Origin: CAYMYN01 sp964394665
Lineage (GTDB): Bacteria > Planctomycetota > UBA1135 > GCA-002686595
Assembly (NCBI GenBank): GCA_964394665.1
Contig: CAYMYN010000001.1
Location: forward strand, 1 to 64,000
Reading direction: 5' to 3'
DNA length: 64,000 bases
Position 1 is the first letter of the stretch. Each line of letters starts with the position of its first letter. Below the pieces are notes generated by a model. It did not search any database and was not told where the DNA came from. It was given only the letters and a program-made list of their open reading frames with translations. Shown piece by piece: positions 37,350-45,673 of this stretch. Position numbers and translations under genes: made by a program.

Positions 37350-37355
37350 ACGGCC

Positions 37356-38714
37356 ATGAACTTCATCGGCCGGGAGCGGGAGCTGGGGGTGCTGGAGGAG
37401 CTGTGGGGCTCGGCGGACGCGGAGCTGTTCGTGCTCTATGGGCGCCGCCGGGTCGGCAAGACCGAGCTGCTGCAGCAGTTCTGCCAGGGCCGCAAGGCCG
37501 TCTACTTCCAGGCCGCGCAGGTGCGCGAGAAGGACAACCTGCGCGCCTTTCGCGACGCCCTCGCGACCTCGCTCGACGATCCGCTGGCGGCCTCGATCGA
37601 GTTCCCCGACTGGGGGGCGGCCCTCGACTTCGCGCTCGAGCGCGCGGGCGGCGAGCGCCTGGGCCTGGTGCTCGACGAGTTCCCCTATCTGTGCGAGGCG
37701 ACCCGCGGCCTGCCCTCCATCGTCCAGCGCTTCTGGGACTCGAAGGGCAAGAAGAGCCGTCTGCTCCTGGTCCTGTGCGGCAGCCAGGTCTCGTTCATGG
37801 AGCGCGAGGTGCTGGCCGAGCGCTCGCCCCTCTTCGGCCGCCGCACCGCGCAGCGGCGCCTCGAGCCCCTGCGTCCGCCCGACGCGCTGCGGTTCTTCCC
37901 GCGTTGGGACGTCGAGACGCGCGCCCTGGCCTACGCCGTGCTCGGCGGCATGCCGGCCTACCTGCGACGCTTCGACGACCAGCGCTCCTTGCGCGAGAAC
38001 CTGCTGCGCGAGATCTTCCGCCCCGAGGGCTACCTCTTCGACGAGGTGCAGTTCCTGCTGCGCAACGAGCTCTCGAGCCCCGCGACCTACAACTCGATCC
38101 TCTCGGCCGTCGCGCGCGGCGAGCGGCGCCTGGGCGACATCGCGCTGGCCGTCGGCATCGACTCCACCACGGCCAACAAGTACCTGAGCGTGCTGCGCGA
38201 GCTGGGCCTGGTCGAGCGTGAGGTCCCGATCACCGACCCCGATCCCCTGCGCTCGCGGCGCGGCTCCTACCGCGTCGCCGACCGCTTCCTGGCCTTCCAC
38301 TTCCGCCACCTGCAGCCGCACCTCTCGCTGGTCAACGCCGGCCGCGGCGAACGCGTGCTGAGCGACTTCGTCGAGCCCGACCGCGCCTACCTGCTCGACC
38401 AGGCGCGGCTCGACTTCATCCTCGACCACCTGCGCCACGACGCGGCCGAGATCGTGGGCGCCGAGATCGTCGAGCACTCGACGCACCCCGGCCGCTACGT
38501 GCGCGCCGCGGCGCGCACCTCGGACGGCCGGGCCGTGGCCGCGATCGTGGTGCCCGACGAAGGGGCGCCGCTGGCGGCCCTGGAGGCGGAGCTGGCGGAC
38601 CTCGGCCGGGCCCTCGCGACCCCCGAGGGGCCCGTCAAGCTCGTGTACGGGCTGGGGGCCCACCCCGACCGCCCCCTGGAGGTCGAGCGGGTGCCCGAGG
38701 GCGAGTTGCTCTGA
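37356..38714 (+). CDS. STAND-type ATPase with DUF234-like C-terminus
   Basis: A 452-residue ATPase resembling the archaeal-type ATPase_2 plus DUF234 family. It starts with the typical FIGREREL, has a Walker A at about residues 29-36 (YGRRRVGKT), a Walker B LGLVLDEFPYL near 105-115, and the sensor-like LLLVLCGSQVSFMEREVL. A winged-helix part follows (LGDIALAVGIDSTTANKYLSVLRELGLVER), then a domain with RGSYRVADRFLAFHFRHL, typical of DUF234. The winged helix suggests DNA binding. Such genes are common, patchy and often transferred between bacteria and archaea; the exact role is unknown. The promoter is AT-rich in a GC-rich genome and carries a palindrome. Confidence 0.82.
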   Translation: MNFIGRERELGVLEELWGSADAELFVLYGRRRVGKTELLQQFCQGRKAVYFQAAQVREKDNLRAFRDALATSLDDPLAASIEFPDWGAALDFALERAGGERLGLVLDEFPYLCEATRGLPSIVQRFWDSKGKKSRLLLVLCGSQVSFMEREVLAERSPLFGRRTAQRRLEPLRPPDALRFFPRWDVETRALAYAVLGGMPAYLRRFDDQRSLRENLLREIFRPEGYLFDEVQFLLRNELSSPATYNSILSAVARGERRLGDIALAVGIDSTTANKYLSVLRELGLVEREVPITDPDPLRSRRGSYRVADRFLAFHFRHLQPHLSLVNAGRGERVLSDFVEPDRAYLLDQARLDFILDHLRHDAAEIVGAEIVEHSTHPGRYVRAAARTSDGRAVAAIVVPDEGAPLAALEAELADLGRALATPEGPVKLVYGLGAHPDRPLEVERVPEGELL

Positions 38715-38777
38715 TTCCTCTCGCCGGCCACCCCGAGAACGATCCCCCTCGGGGGTAACCCGCGCGCCCCGGGGCGG

Positions 38778-38783
38778 TACCCT
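38778..38783 (+). promoter_or_regulatory. -10-like TACCCT before the small cysteine protein
   Basis: TACCCT lies 25 bases before the ATG at 38809. It is the same hexamer as before other genes here, but with a short leader. Confidence 0.3.
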
Positions 38784-38808
38784 GGCCCTCGGGGTCGCCC
38801 CCCTCCCC

Positions 38809-39168
38809 ATGGAACCCAGCCCGCGCCCGCCGATGACCGCCATCGACCAGAAGTTCCAGGAGTACTTCCAGGCCCTCGATCGCACCGGCGGCGAGGACTG
38901 CTGCTACCTCTGCCGCCGCACCCCGGCCGACGTGAAGCGTTTCTTCGGCTTCGACGAGGACGGCGTGCCGCTCGACGGGGGGCGCTTCGCCCTCGAGGAC
39001 ATCGTCCTCGACCAGCTCGACATCATGAGCTACCGCGGCCTGCGCCCGGTGTGCGCCGTGTGCCAGCTCAACCAGGACGCGCTCAACGCCCTGGGCGAAC
39101 AGACGACGCTGAAGCGCGTGCTCGAGGAGATGGAGCGTCGCCGCGACCACCTCTGGCCCGAACGCTGA
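38809..39168 (+). CDS. Small protein with two CxxC pairs
   Basis: A 119-residue protein I cannot assign. Two cysteine pairs, C32-x2-C35 (CCYLC) and C82-x2-C85 (CAVC), could bind one zinc ion. The rest is charged and includes a helical tail (TTLKRVLEEMERRRDHLW). An in-frame ATG eight codons downstream is an alternative start. The gene lies 94 bases after the ATPase and 57 bases before the bacilliredoxin-like gene, all on the same strand. Confidence 0.65.
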   Translation: MEPSPRPPMTAIDQKFQEYFQALDRTGGEDCCYLCRRTPADVKRFFGFDEDGVPLDGGRFALEDIVLDQLDIMSYRGLRPVCAVCQLNQDALNALGEQTTLKRVLEEMERRRDHLWPER

Positions 39169-39209
39169 TCGAGGGAGCGGGCGGCGGGGCGGCCCCGCGG
39201 GCGGACCGC

Positions 39210-39215
39210 TATACT
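39210..39215 (+). promoter_or_regulatory. -10 box, leaderless-type promoter of the bacilliredoxin-like gene
   Basis: TATACT ends 10 bases before the ATG at 39226. The spacer CCCCGCCCCC has no ribosome-binding site. Confidence 0.5.
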
Positions 39216-39225
39216 CCCCGCCCCC

Positions 39226-39639
39226 ATGGATCGAGCCGACCCCCTGGAACCCCTGCGCGCCGAGCTCACCGGGCTCGGCTTCCACGAGCTGCGAACCGCG
39301 GCCGACGTCGAGCGGGCCCTGGGCGTGGGGGGCAACGGGCTGCTGGTGATCCACTCGGTCTGCCCGCTCTCGGCCGAGGTGCTGCGGCCGGCGTTGGCGC
39401 AGTGGCTCGCCGGCGATGGGCCGCGGCCCGAGCACCTGTGGGCCATCCTGGCCGGCGCCGACGGCGAGGCCGCGCTGCGCGCGCGCCAGGCCCTGCGCCC
39501 CCACCGCCCGAGCGCGCCCCAGCTCGCTTTCCTCGTCGATGGCCGGCCCACGCAGGTGTTGCAGCGCCCCGACCTGCTGCCCCACGACGCGCCGAGCTTG
39601 GCCGCGGCGCTCGCCGCGACGCTGGCCAACGCGACCTGA
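39226..39639 (+). CDS. Bacilliredoxin (BrxA/BrxB)-like protein with altered active site
   Basis: A 137-residue thioredoxin-fold protein of the YphP/YqiW (bacilliredoxin) family. It aligns with the family along its length: LRAELTGLGFHELRTAADVE, the strand before the active site (LLVIHSVC), AILAGADGEAALRAR, and SAPQLAFLVDG. Family members carry CGC at the active site and remove bacillithiol from proteins. Here the site reads VCPLS, with only C46 kept. A two-cysteine exchange is thus not possible in the usual way; a single-cysteine mechanism or another role is likely. It lies upstream of corA. Confidence 0.75.
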   Translation: MDRADPLEPLRAELTGLGFHELRTAADVERALGVGGNGLLVIHSVCPLSAEVLRPALAQWLAGDGPRPEHLWAILAGADGEAALRARQALRPHRPSAPQLAFLVDGRPTQVLQRPDLLPHDAPSLAAALAATLANAT

Positions 39640-39692
39640 GGCGAGACGCAGTGAGCGTCAAGATCTAGGCTCGGGGCCCTGGAGGTGAACCC

Positions 39693-40796
39693 TTGGGTCC
39701 GAGCCGTCTCTTCCACCGCCGATTCGCCCCCGCGGGCTCCTCGCCCGGGCACCTCGCGGCACCCGAGGAGTTCGTCGAGCCGCGCCTGCGGCTGATGTCC
39801 TACGGCCCGGCCGAGCTCGAGGAGCGCGAGCTCGGCGACGCGAACGAGGCCGCCGCCTGCCGGCGGAGCGGGCGCGTGGCTTGGATCGACGTACAGGGCC
39901 TGGGCGACGGCTCGATCGTGCAGCGACTGGGAGAACACTTCGGGATCCACCCGCTGGCGATCTCCGACATCGTCAACCTCGGCCAGCGACCGAAGGCCGA
40001 CGAGTACGAGACGCACCTGCTCGTCGTGCTGCGCATGGCGAGCCTCGACGAGGACGCCGAGCTGCATTGGGAACAGGTCGCGGTCGTGCTCGGCGAGGAC
40101 TTCGTGCTCTCCTTCCAGGAGCGCCCCGGCGACTGCCTCGATCCCCTGCGCGAGCGCGTGCGCAAGTCGCGCAAGGTGCTGAGGAACTCCGGGCCGGACT
40201 ACCTCGCGTGCATGATCCTGGACGCGATCGTCGACGGCTACTTCCCGCTGCTCGAGTACCACGGCAGCCAACTCGAGGAATTCGAGGACGCCATCCTGGG
40301 CGATGGGGGCCGCGACGTCCTGGCCGACGTCTACCGCGTCAAGCGCGACCTGATGACCTTCCGCCGCGCGGGTTGGCCCCTGCGCGAGGCGCTGAACCAG
40401 CTCCAGCGCCACGAGGACGACGACCCCTGGCTCTCGCCCGCGGTCATGCCGTACCTGCGCGACACGGTCGACCACGTGACCCAGGCGGTCGAGATCAACG
40501 AGACCTACCGCGAGCTGGCCGCCAGCCTGGTGGACGTCTACCTCTCGACCCTCGGTCAGCGCACGAACGAGATCATGCGCGTGCTGACGGTGATCGCGAC
40601 GATCTTCATCCCGCTGACCTTCTTCGCCGGGGTCTACGGCATGAACTTCGACCTCGAGCACCCGACGAACATGCCCGAGCTCACCTGGCGCTACGGCTAC
40701 CTCGGGTTCTGGATCGTCTCGACCACGGTCGCCGTCGGGTTGCTGGTCCTCTTCCGACGGCTGGGTTGGCTCGGGGGCCGGCGGGCAAAGATGTGA
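39693..40796 (+). CDS. corA: CorA-family magnesium/divalent cation channel
   Basis: A 367-residue CorA. The long cytoplasmic funnel domain (residues 1-300, for example WIDVQGLGDGSIVQRLGEHFGIHPLAISDIV) is followed by two C-terminal transmembrane helices; the selectivity motif YGMNF is at residues 315-319 at the end of the first. It forms a pentameric channel for Mg2+ and sometimes Co2+ or Ni2+. The start is TTG, supported by a perfect GGAGGTGA site 5 bases upstream. Downstream lies a convergent hydrolase gene 24 bases away. Confidence 0.93.
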   Translation: MGPSRLFHRRFAPAGSSPGHLAAPEEFVEPRLRLMSYGPAELEERELGDANEAAACRRSGRVAWIDVQGLGDGSIVQRLGEHFGIHPLAISDIVNLGQRPKADEYETHLLVVLRMASLDEDAELHWEQVAVVLGEDFVLSFQERPGDCLDPLRERVRKSRKVLRNSGPDYLACMILDAIVDGYFPLLEYHGSQLEEFEDAILGDGGRDVLADVYRVKRDLMTFRRAGWPLREALNQLQRHEDDDPWLSPAVMPYLRDTVDHVTQAVEINETYRELAASLVDVYLSTLGQRTNEIMRVLTVIATIFIPLTFFAGVYGMNFDLEHPTNMPELTWRYGYLGFWIVSTTVAVGLLVLFRRLGWLGGRRAKM

Positions 40797-40820
40797 GGCG
40801 CGCGCCGCCCCATCGACACG

Positions 40821-41534
40821 TCAGGCGAGGGCCTCGGCCAGGAATTCGAGCGCCGTGCGCCAGGAGCGGCGCGCCGCGCGGGCGTCGTACAGGAGGCCCT
40901 GGTCCGGCTTCTGAGCGCCCTCGAAGGTGAAGGCGTGTTTCGTGCGGCCGTAGGCGACGAGCTCCCAGGTCGCCCCCGCCGCGCTCAGCTCGGTGCCGAG
41001 CTCGACCACGTCCGTCGGCGGCGCCAGCGGGTCGTCGTAGCCGTGGAGCACGAGCACTTCGGCCGTGATCGGCTTGCCGGTCGGCTTGGGCGGCGCCTTC
41101 AGGATGCCGTGGAAGCTGACGACGGCGCGCACGCCGGGGATCGCCAGGCGCGCCAGGTCGAGCGCGCACAAGCCGCCGAAGCAGTAGCCGATCGCGCCGA
41201 TGCGCTCGGGATCCACGCCCGGAATGCGCCGCGCGGCGTCGACGGAAGCCTGGATGCGGCGCGCGAGCAGGCCGCGGTCGGAGACCAGCGGTCCCATCAG
41301 GTGACCGTTGTCGCCCAGGAGATCGCCGCGCACGCCCTTCCCGTACAGGTCGACGGCGAAACCCACGTAACCCTGGCGTGCGAGCTCCTCGGCCTTCGCG
41401 CGCTCGACGGCGCTCTCCCCCGACCAGGCGTGGAAGACGAGCACCGCCGGGCGCTTCGCCTCCCCGGCGAGCTGCGCCGCGTAGCCCTCGCAGACCAGAT
41501 CGCCTTCCCGGTACTCTAGCCGTGTGGTGCGCAT
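40821..41534 (-). CDS. Dienelactone hydrolase family protein
   Basis: A 237-residue alpha/beta-hydrolase of the dienelactone hydrolase type. The triad is C118 (GYCFGG), D168 (GYDDPLAP) and H200 (RTKHAF), the cysteine-nucleophile pattern of this family. It acts in the cytoplasm on lactones or small esters; the natural substrate cannot be read. The length is normal. The ATG is preceded by TAGGTT 7 bases upstream and by no ribosome-binding site. Divergent from the SLC13-type gene, 75 bases between starts. Confidence 0.9.
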   Translation of the reverse strand: MRTTRLEYREGDLVCEGYAAQLAGEAKRPAVLVFHAWSGESAVERAKAEELARQGYVGFAVDLYGKGVRGDLLGDNGHLMGPLVSDRGLLARRIQASVDAARRIPGVDPERIGAIGYCFGGLCALDLARLAIPGVRAVVSFHGILKAPPKPTGKPITAEVLVLHGYDDPLAPPTDVVELGTELSAAGATWELVAYGRTKHAFTFEGAQKPDQGLLYDARAARRSWRTALEFLAEALA

Positions 41535-41541
41535 GGCCGGG

Positions 41542-41570
41542 AACCTACCGCAGGTCCGCCGGTCGAGCAA
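41542..41570 (-). promoter_or_regulatory. Leaderless-type promoter of the dienelactone hydrolase gene
   Basis: On the minus strand TTGCTC and TAGGTT are separated by 17 bases. The -10 hexamer ends 7 bases before the ATG at 41534. Confidence 0.5.
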
Positions 41571-41609
41571 ACGCGACAACGGGCTCGAGTCGACCTCCAA
41601 CGGCGCGCC

Positions 41610-43523
41610 ATGACCCTCGATCAAGTCTTCATCTGCACCATCCTGCTCGCGGCGGCGGGGCTGTTCCTCTGGGGACGTTGGCGCCACGACGTGGTGGCCC
41701 TCGGGGCGTTGCTCGCCTGCGTGCTCGTGGGCCTGGTCCCCGCCGCGGAGGCCTTCGCCGGCTTCGGGCATCCGGCCGTGATCACGGTCGCGGCGGTGCT
41801 CGTGCTGAGCTTCGGCCTGCAGCAGACCGGCGCCGTGGACGCCCTGGCCCAGCGCCTCCTGCCCAAGGACGCGGGGCCCACCTGGACGATCGGCTCGCTG
41901 ACCGGCCTGGGGGCGTTGCTCTCGGCGTTCATGAACAACGTCGGGGCGCTGGCGCTCCTGATGCCGGTGGCGATCCAACTGGCGGGGAAACGCGGGATCC
42001 CCCCCGGCAAGGTGCTGATGCCCCTGGCCTTCGGTTCGATCCTGGGCGGCATGACGACCCTGATCGGCACGCCGCCGAACCTGATCGTCTCCGCCTTCCG
42101 GGCCCAGGGCTCCGCGCAGGGTTTCGCGATGTTCGACTTCACGCCCGTGGGCGTCCCCGTGGCGCTGGCGGGGGTCGCGTTCATCGCCCTCCTGGGCTGG
42201 AGGATCGTGCCGACGCGCCGCAAGGCCGACGAGACGGGCTTCGACACCGGCGCGTACCTGACCGAGGTGCGCGTCGGCGCGAAGAGCAAGGCCGCGGGGC
42301 TGACGTTGCGCGAGTTCGCCCCCGCCCTGCAGGAAGCCGACGCGCAGGTCGTGGCGCTGGCGCGGGGCGATCTGCGGCTCTCGGCGCCGCACCCTGGCCG
42401 GCGCGTACGGGCCGGCGACATCCTCGTCATCGAGGCCGAGCCCGAATCCCTCACCGGCCTGCTGACGAGTCTGGGCCTTACCCTCGAGGAGGCCGTACCG
42501 ATCGAGGAGAGCGGACCGGAGTCGGAGCCAACCGACGAGCAGGACGCAGGAAGCGAAGCCGAAGCGGAATCCGAGGACGTCGCGGCGGCGCGCTCCGAGC
42601 CCGCGACGGCCGAGGAACCCGAGGAACCCGAGCCCGCCAAGGAGGCGCCGCGAGGCGGCGAGCCGGACGAGGTCGTGCTGGCCGAGATGGTCGTGCGCCA
42701 GGAGTCCGACCTCATCGGCCGCACCGTGACCGACATCGACCTGCGCTCCCGCATGGGGCTCAATCTGCTGGCCCTGGCGCGTCAGGGGCGGCGCACGATC
42801 AAGCGCCTGCGCTCGACGAACCTCGCGGCGGGCGACGTGCTGCTCCTGCAGGGGACCGCCGAAACCCTGTCGGAGTTCAGCGCGCGCTACGCCTGCGTGC
42901 CCCTCGCACCGCGCGCGATCCGCATCCCCGACCCGCGGCGGGCCTGGATCGCATCCCTGATCCTGCTCGCCGCCATCGGCGGCGCAGCCCTCGGCCTGCT
43001 CCCGGCCGCGATCTCGTTCGCGGCCGGTGTGTTCGCCTTCCTGGTCCTGCGCATCATCCCGGCACGCCGCGTGTACGAGGCGGTGGACTGGTCGGTGATC
43101 GTCCTCTTGGCCGCCCTGATCCCCGTGGCCGGCGCGATGGCGACGAGCGGCGCAGCGGACCTGCTCGCGCGTTTCCTGCTCGAACGCGTGGCCGGAGGGG
43201 ACGCGGTGACCAGCCTGGTGACGATCCTGGTCGTGACCATGGTGCTCTCCGACTTCATGAACAACGCGGCCACGGCGGCCGTGGTGTGCCCGATCGCGCT
43301 GAGCAGCGCGGCTCAGCTCGAGGTCTCCCCCGATCCCTTCCTGATGGCCGTGGCGATCGGCGCGTCGTGCGCCTTCCTGACGCCCATCGGTCACCAGAAC
43401 AACACGCTCATCCTGGGTCCGGGGGGGTTCCGTTTCGGCGACTACTGGAAGCTGGGCCTGGCGGTCGAGCTGATCGTGCTCGCCGTCGGCGTGCCGCTGT
43501 TGTTGTGGGTCTGGCCGCTGTAG
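41610..43523 (+). CDS. SLC13/DASS-type transporter with two RCK_C (TrkA-C) domains
   Basis: A 637-residue integral membrane protein of the divalent anion/sodium symporter group. The N-terminal membrane part has the conserved SAFMNNVGALALLMPV and GTPPNLI; the C-terminal part repeats the pattern with SDFMNNAATAAVVCPI and TPIGHQNN. Between the halves lie two TrkA-C-type domains (about residues 210-290 and 350-430), as in SLC13 members that carry sulfate or other anions. An acidic stretch of about 50 residues, rich in Glu, Pro and Ser, joins the two regulatory domains; this linker is unusually long. Substrate not known. Confidence 0.88.
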   Translation: MTLDQVFICTILLAAAGLFLWGRWRHDVVALGALLACVLVGLVPAAEAFAGFGHPAVITVAAVLVLSFGLQQTGAVDALAQRLLPKDAGPTWTIGSLTGLGALLSAFMNNVGALALLMPVAIQLAGKRGIPPGKVLMPLAFGSILGGMTTLIGTPPNLIVSAFRAQGSAQGFAMFDFTPVGVPVALAGVAFIALLGWRIVPTRRKADETGFDTGAYLTEVRVGAKSKAAGLTLREFAPALQEADAQVVALARGDLRLSAPHPGRRVRAGDILVIEAEPESLTGLLTSLGLTLEEAVPIEESGPESEPTDEQDAGSEAEAESEDVAAARSEPATAEEPEEPEPAKEAPRGGEPDEVVLAEMVVRQESDLIGRTVTDIDLRSRMGLNLLALARQGRRTIKRLRSTNLAAGDVLLLQGTAETLSEFSARYACVPLAPRAIRIPDPRRAWIASLILLAAIGGAALGLLPAAISFAAGVFAFLVLRIIPARRVYEAVDWSVIVLLAALIPVAGAMATSGAADLLARFLLERVAGGDAVTSLVTILVVTMVLSDFMNNAATAAVVCPIALSSAAQLEVSPDPFLMAVAIGASCAFLTPIGHQNNTLILGPGGFRFGDYWKLGLAVELIVLAVGVPLLLWVWPL

Positions 43524-43583
43524 CCTCGAGAGCAGACTCCGAAGGTGGGCACAACGGCGCGCGATCCGCACCACGCAGGTCGT

Positions 43584-43589
43584 TAGGAT
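43584..43589 (+). promoter_or_regulatory. -10 box, leaderless-type promoter of the DUF2071 gene
   Basis: TAGGAT ends 8 bases before the ATG at 43598, with no ribosome-binding site between. Confidence 0.45.
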
Positions 43590-43597
43590 TCTGGGTC

Positions 43598-44299
43598 ATG
43601 GACGCCATCCGCCCCGTCCTGCGCATGCAGTGGCTGCACTTGCTGTTCGCCCACTGGCCCCTGGACCCGGCGCGCCTGCGACCGCTCGTCCCGCCCTGCT
43701 TCGAGCTCGACACCTTCGACGGGTCGGCCTGGATCGCGCTCGTCCCGTTCACGATGCGCGATGTCAGCCCGGTGTTCCTGCCGCGCGTCCCCTGGCGCGG
43801 CGTGAGCGACTTCCACGAGTGCAACGTGCGCACCTACGTGCGCCGCGGCGACGAGTCGGGCGTCTATTTCTTCTCCCTCGACGCCGCCAGCCGCCTGGGG
43901 GTGTGGAGCGCGCGCACGTTCTTCCACCTACCCTACTTCAACGCGCGCATCGAGCTGTACCGCGAGGGCGACACGATCGACTACACCGTCGACCGCGCCG
44001 GGCGCCCCGACGCGAGCCTTCGTTGTCGCTGGCGCGCGGGTCGCCCGCTCCCCCCTGCCCGTCCCGGCGAGCTGGCCCACTTCCTCACCGAGCGCTACCA
44101 GTTCCTCACCGTCGACCGCGCCGGCCGACCGCGGCGCTGCCGCATCCGCCACCGGCCCTGGCCCCTGCGCAGTGCCGAGTTGCTCGAGCTCGACGACTCG
44201 CTCGTCCGCTCGGCTGGGATCGAGCTCCCCGACACCGCGCCCCTCGTGCACCACGTCGATCACCTCGACGTGCGCGCCGGCGGCTTGGAGTTGGCTTGA
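43598..44299 (+). CDS. DUF2071 (YqjF-like) protein
   Basis: A 233-residue protein of the DUF2071/YqjF family, whose fold is related to acetoacetate decarboxylase but whose role is unknown. Family features are WLHLLFAHWPLDPARLRPLVP at the N-terminus, FDGSAWIALVPFTM, the FHECNVRTYV strand, GVYFFSLDAASRL, and LPYFNARI. The C-terminus ends with an HHVDHLDVR stretch. It has no signal peptide. It follows the transporter gene by 74 bases. Confidence 0.88.
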   Translation: MDAIRPVLRMQWLHLLFAHWPLDPARLRPLVPPCFELDTFDGSAWIALVPFTMRDVSPVFLPRVPWRGVSDFHECNVRTYVRRGDESGVYFFSLDAASRLGVWSARTFFHLPYFNARIELYREGDTIDYTVDRAGRPDASLRCRWRAGRPLPPARPGELAHFLTERYQFLTVDRAGRPRRCRIRHRPWPLRSAELLELDDSLVRSAGIELPDTAPLVHHVDHLDVRAGGLELA

Positions 44300-44526
44300 G
44301 GTCGCCGCGCTCGGGTCGGGAAGCCCGGGACGCCGGTCCGAGCCCCTCCGAACGACCCGGAGACGGTCTCCCACCTGGTATGGCCGCCCTGGCAGCGGCC
44401 CCTCCGCGAGGCCGGGGCGAGGAAAGGTACGGATTCTTGGCCGGATCGAGAGCGCCTGCCCGCCCAGGTATGCGCGTCGGGCGTTGGTCTCGACCTCTCC
44501 GCCCTGGCATCCGGATCTCCACCACC

Positions 44527-45609
44527 ATGAAACTCATACACCTCCTCCTCCTCGCTGGCCCCCTGCTCGGTGCGGTGCAGCTGGCTGCCGCTCGGCCCCT
44601 GAGCGACCCGCGCGTTGCGATCAACGCCCTCAACACCCCCGGAACCGCGCAGGCCGTCTTCCGCATCTCGAATCCAGGATCCTACTACCTCGAGGCCGAC
44701 CTGCTCGGCGAGGCAGGCAAGGCTGGGATCATGGTCATGTCCAGCGACGTGCGGATCGACTTGATGGGCTTCCATCTCCGCGGCGCCGCGGGAAGCACCC
44801 ACGCCATTGCCGAGAACGCAGCCCAGTCGAACATCGTCATCTGGAACGGGACCCTCTCCGACTGGAGCGGGGTTGGCGTCCAATTCGTGCAATCGTCCAA
44901 CGTCCAGATCCGAGACCTCAGCTTCCGCTTCATGGGGGACGGCGGCATCGCCCTCGGGACGGACGGCGTGGTGGAGCGCTGCAACCTCCTTGGGGTCGCT
45001 GGATTCGGGATCCGAACCAACTATGGGGCCTACGTCTCTCAGACCATGGTCAACGGCGTCGGCACGCGGGGGATCCAGGTCCTGAGCAACTCCTTGGTGC
45101 GCGACTGCAAGGTGCGCGGCAGTGGGACGGAAGGCATCTACGTGGACGTCGGATCGAGTGTTTTCGGCTGCGTGGTGAGTGGTGGCAGCGTGGGCATCTA
45201 CGCCTTCGCAGGGCTGGTCGCCGACTGCACGGTGAACGCGACCTACACGGTCGGCGTGCGCCTGGACGCGGGAACCCTCCGCAGCAGCCACATCCTTGGG
45301 AACGCCGGCCATGGCGTCGAACTCGCATCGGCCGGGAGCCTGGCCGTCGGGAACCGGGTCATCGCGAACGGCGGCGACGGAATCCGGGCCCTGGGCGGTG
45401 CGCGCATCGAGGAGAACGACGTGCGCTCCCACCCCCACGGCGCCGGCATCCGCACCTTCGGCAGCGGCAGCTTCGTGGTGAAGAACACGCTCTTCGCCAA
45501 CTCGCTCCCCCTCAGCGTCCCCAACGCCGGCAACTTCGTCGGCCCCCTGGTCTCCGCGAACGCCGTCAACGGCCGCGAAGAACCCTGGGCCAACGTCCAC
45601 GGCAACTGA
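44527..45609 (+). CDS. Secreted right-handed beta-helix protein
   Basis: A 360-residue exported protein with a signal peptide (MKLIHLLLLAGPLLGAVQLAAA, about 22 residues). The mature protein is a run of short parallel beta-helix coils: GVGVQFVQSSNVQIRDL, GIALGTDGVVERCNL, GIRTNYGAYVSQTMV, GIYVDVGSSVFGCVV and others, each about 20-24 residues. The family holds carbohydrate-binding and lyase proteins but no catalytic residues can be named. The start lies directly before the signal peptide. Codon use appears slightly less GC-biased than in the neighbours. The 227 bases upstream show nothing else. Confidence 0.8.
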   Translation: MKLIHLLLLAGPLLGAVQLAAARPLSDPRVAINALNTPGTAQAVFRISNPGSYYLEADLLGEAGKAGIMVMSSDVRIDLMGFHLRGAAGSTHAIAENAAQSNIVIWNGTLSDWSGVGVQFVQSSNVQIRDLSFRFMGDGGIALGTDGVVERCNLLGVAGFGIRTNYGAYVSQTMVNGVGTRGIQVLSNSLVRDCKVRGSGTEGIYVDVGSSVFGCVVSGGSVGIYAFAGLVADCTVNATYTVGVRLDAGTLRSSHILGNAGHGVELASAGSLAVGNRVIANGGDGIRALGGARIEENDVRSHPHGAGIRTFGSGSFVVKNTLFANSLPLSVPNAGNFVGPLVSANAVNGREEPWANVHGN

Positions 45610-45624
45610 CCCGCGCGAGGAGCA

Positions 45625-45661
45625 TCCCGGGGGAGCGGCGCCGACCGCCCTCCCGCCGGGA
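45625..45661. terminator. Hairpin between convergent beta-helix and FkbM genes
   Basis: TCCCGG-GGGAG-CGG pairs with CCG-CTCCC-CCGGGA with a one-base and a two-base bulge and a six-base loop. It lies between two convergent stops. Confidence 0.45.
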
Positions 45662-45673
45662 GCAGGCCCCCAA

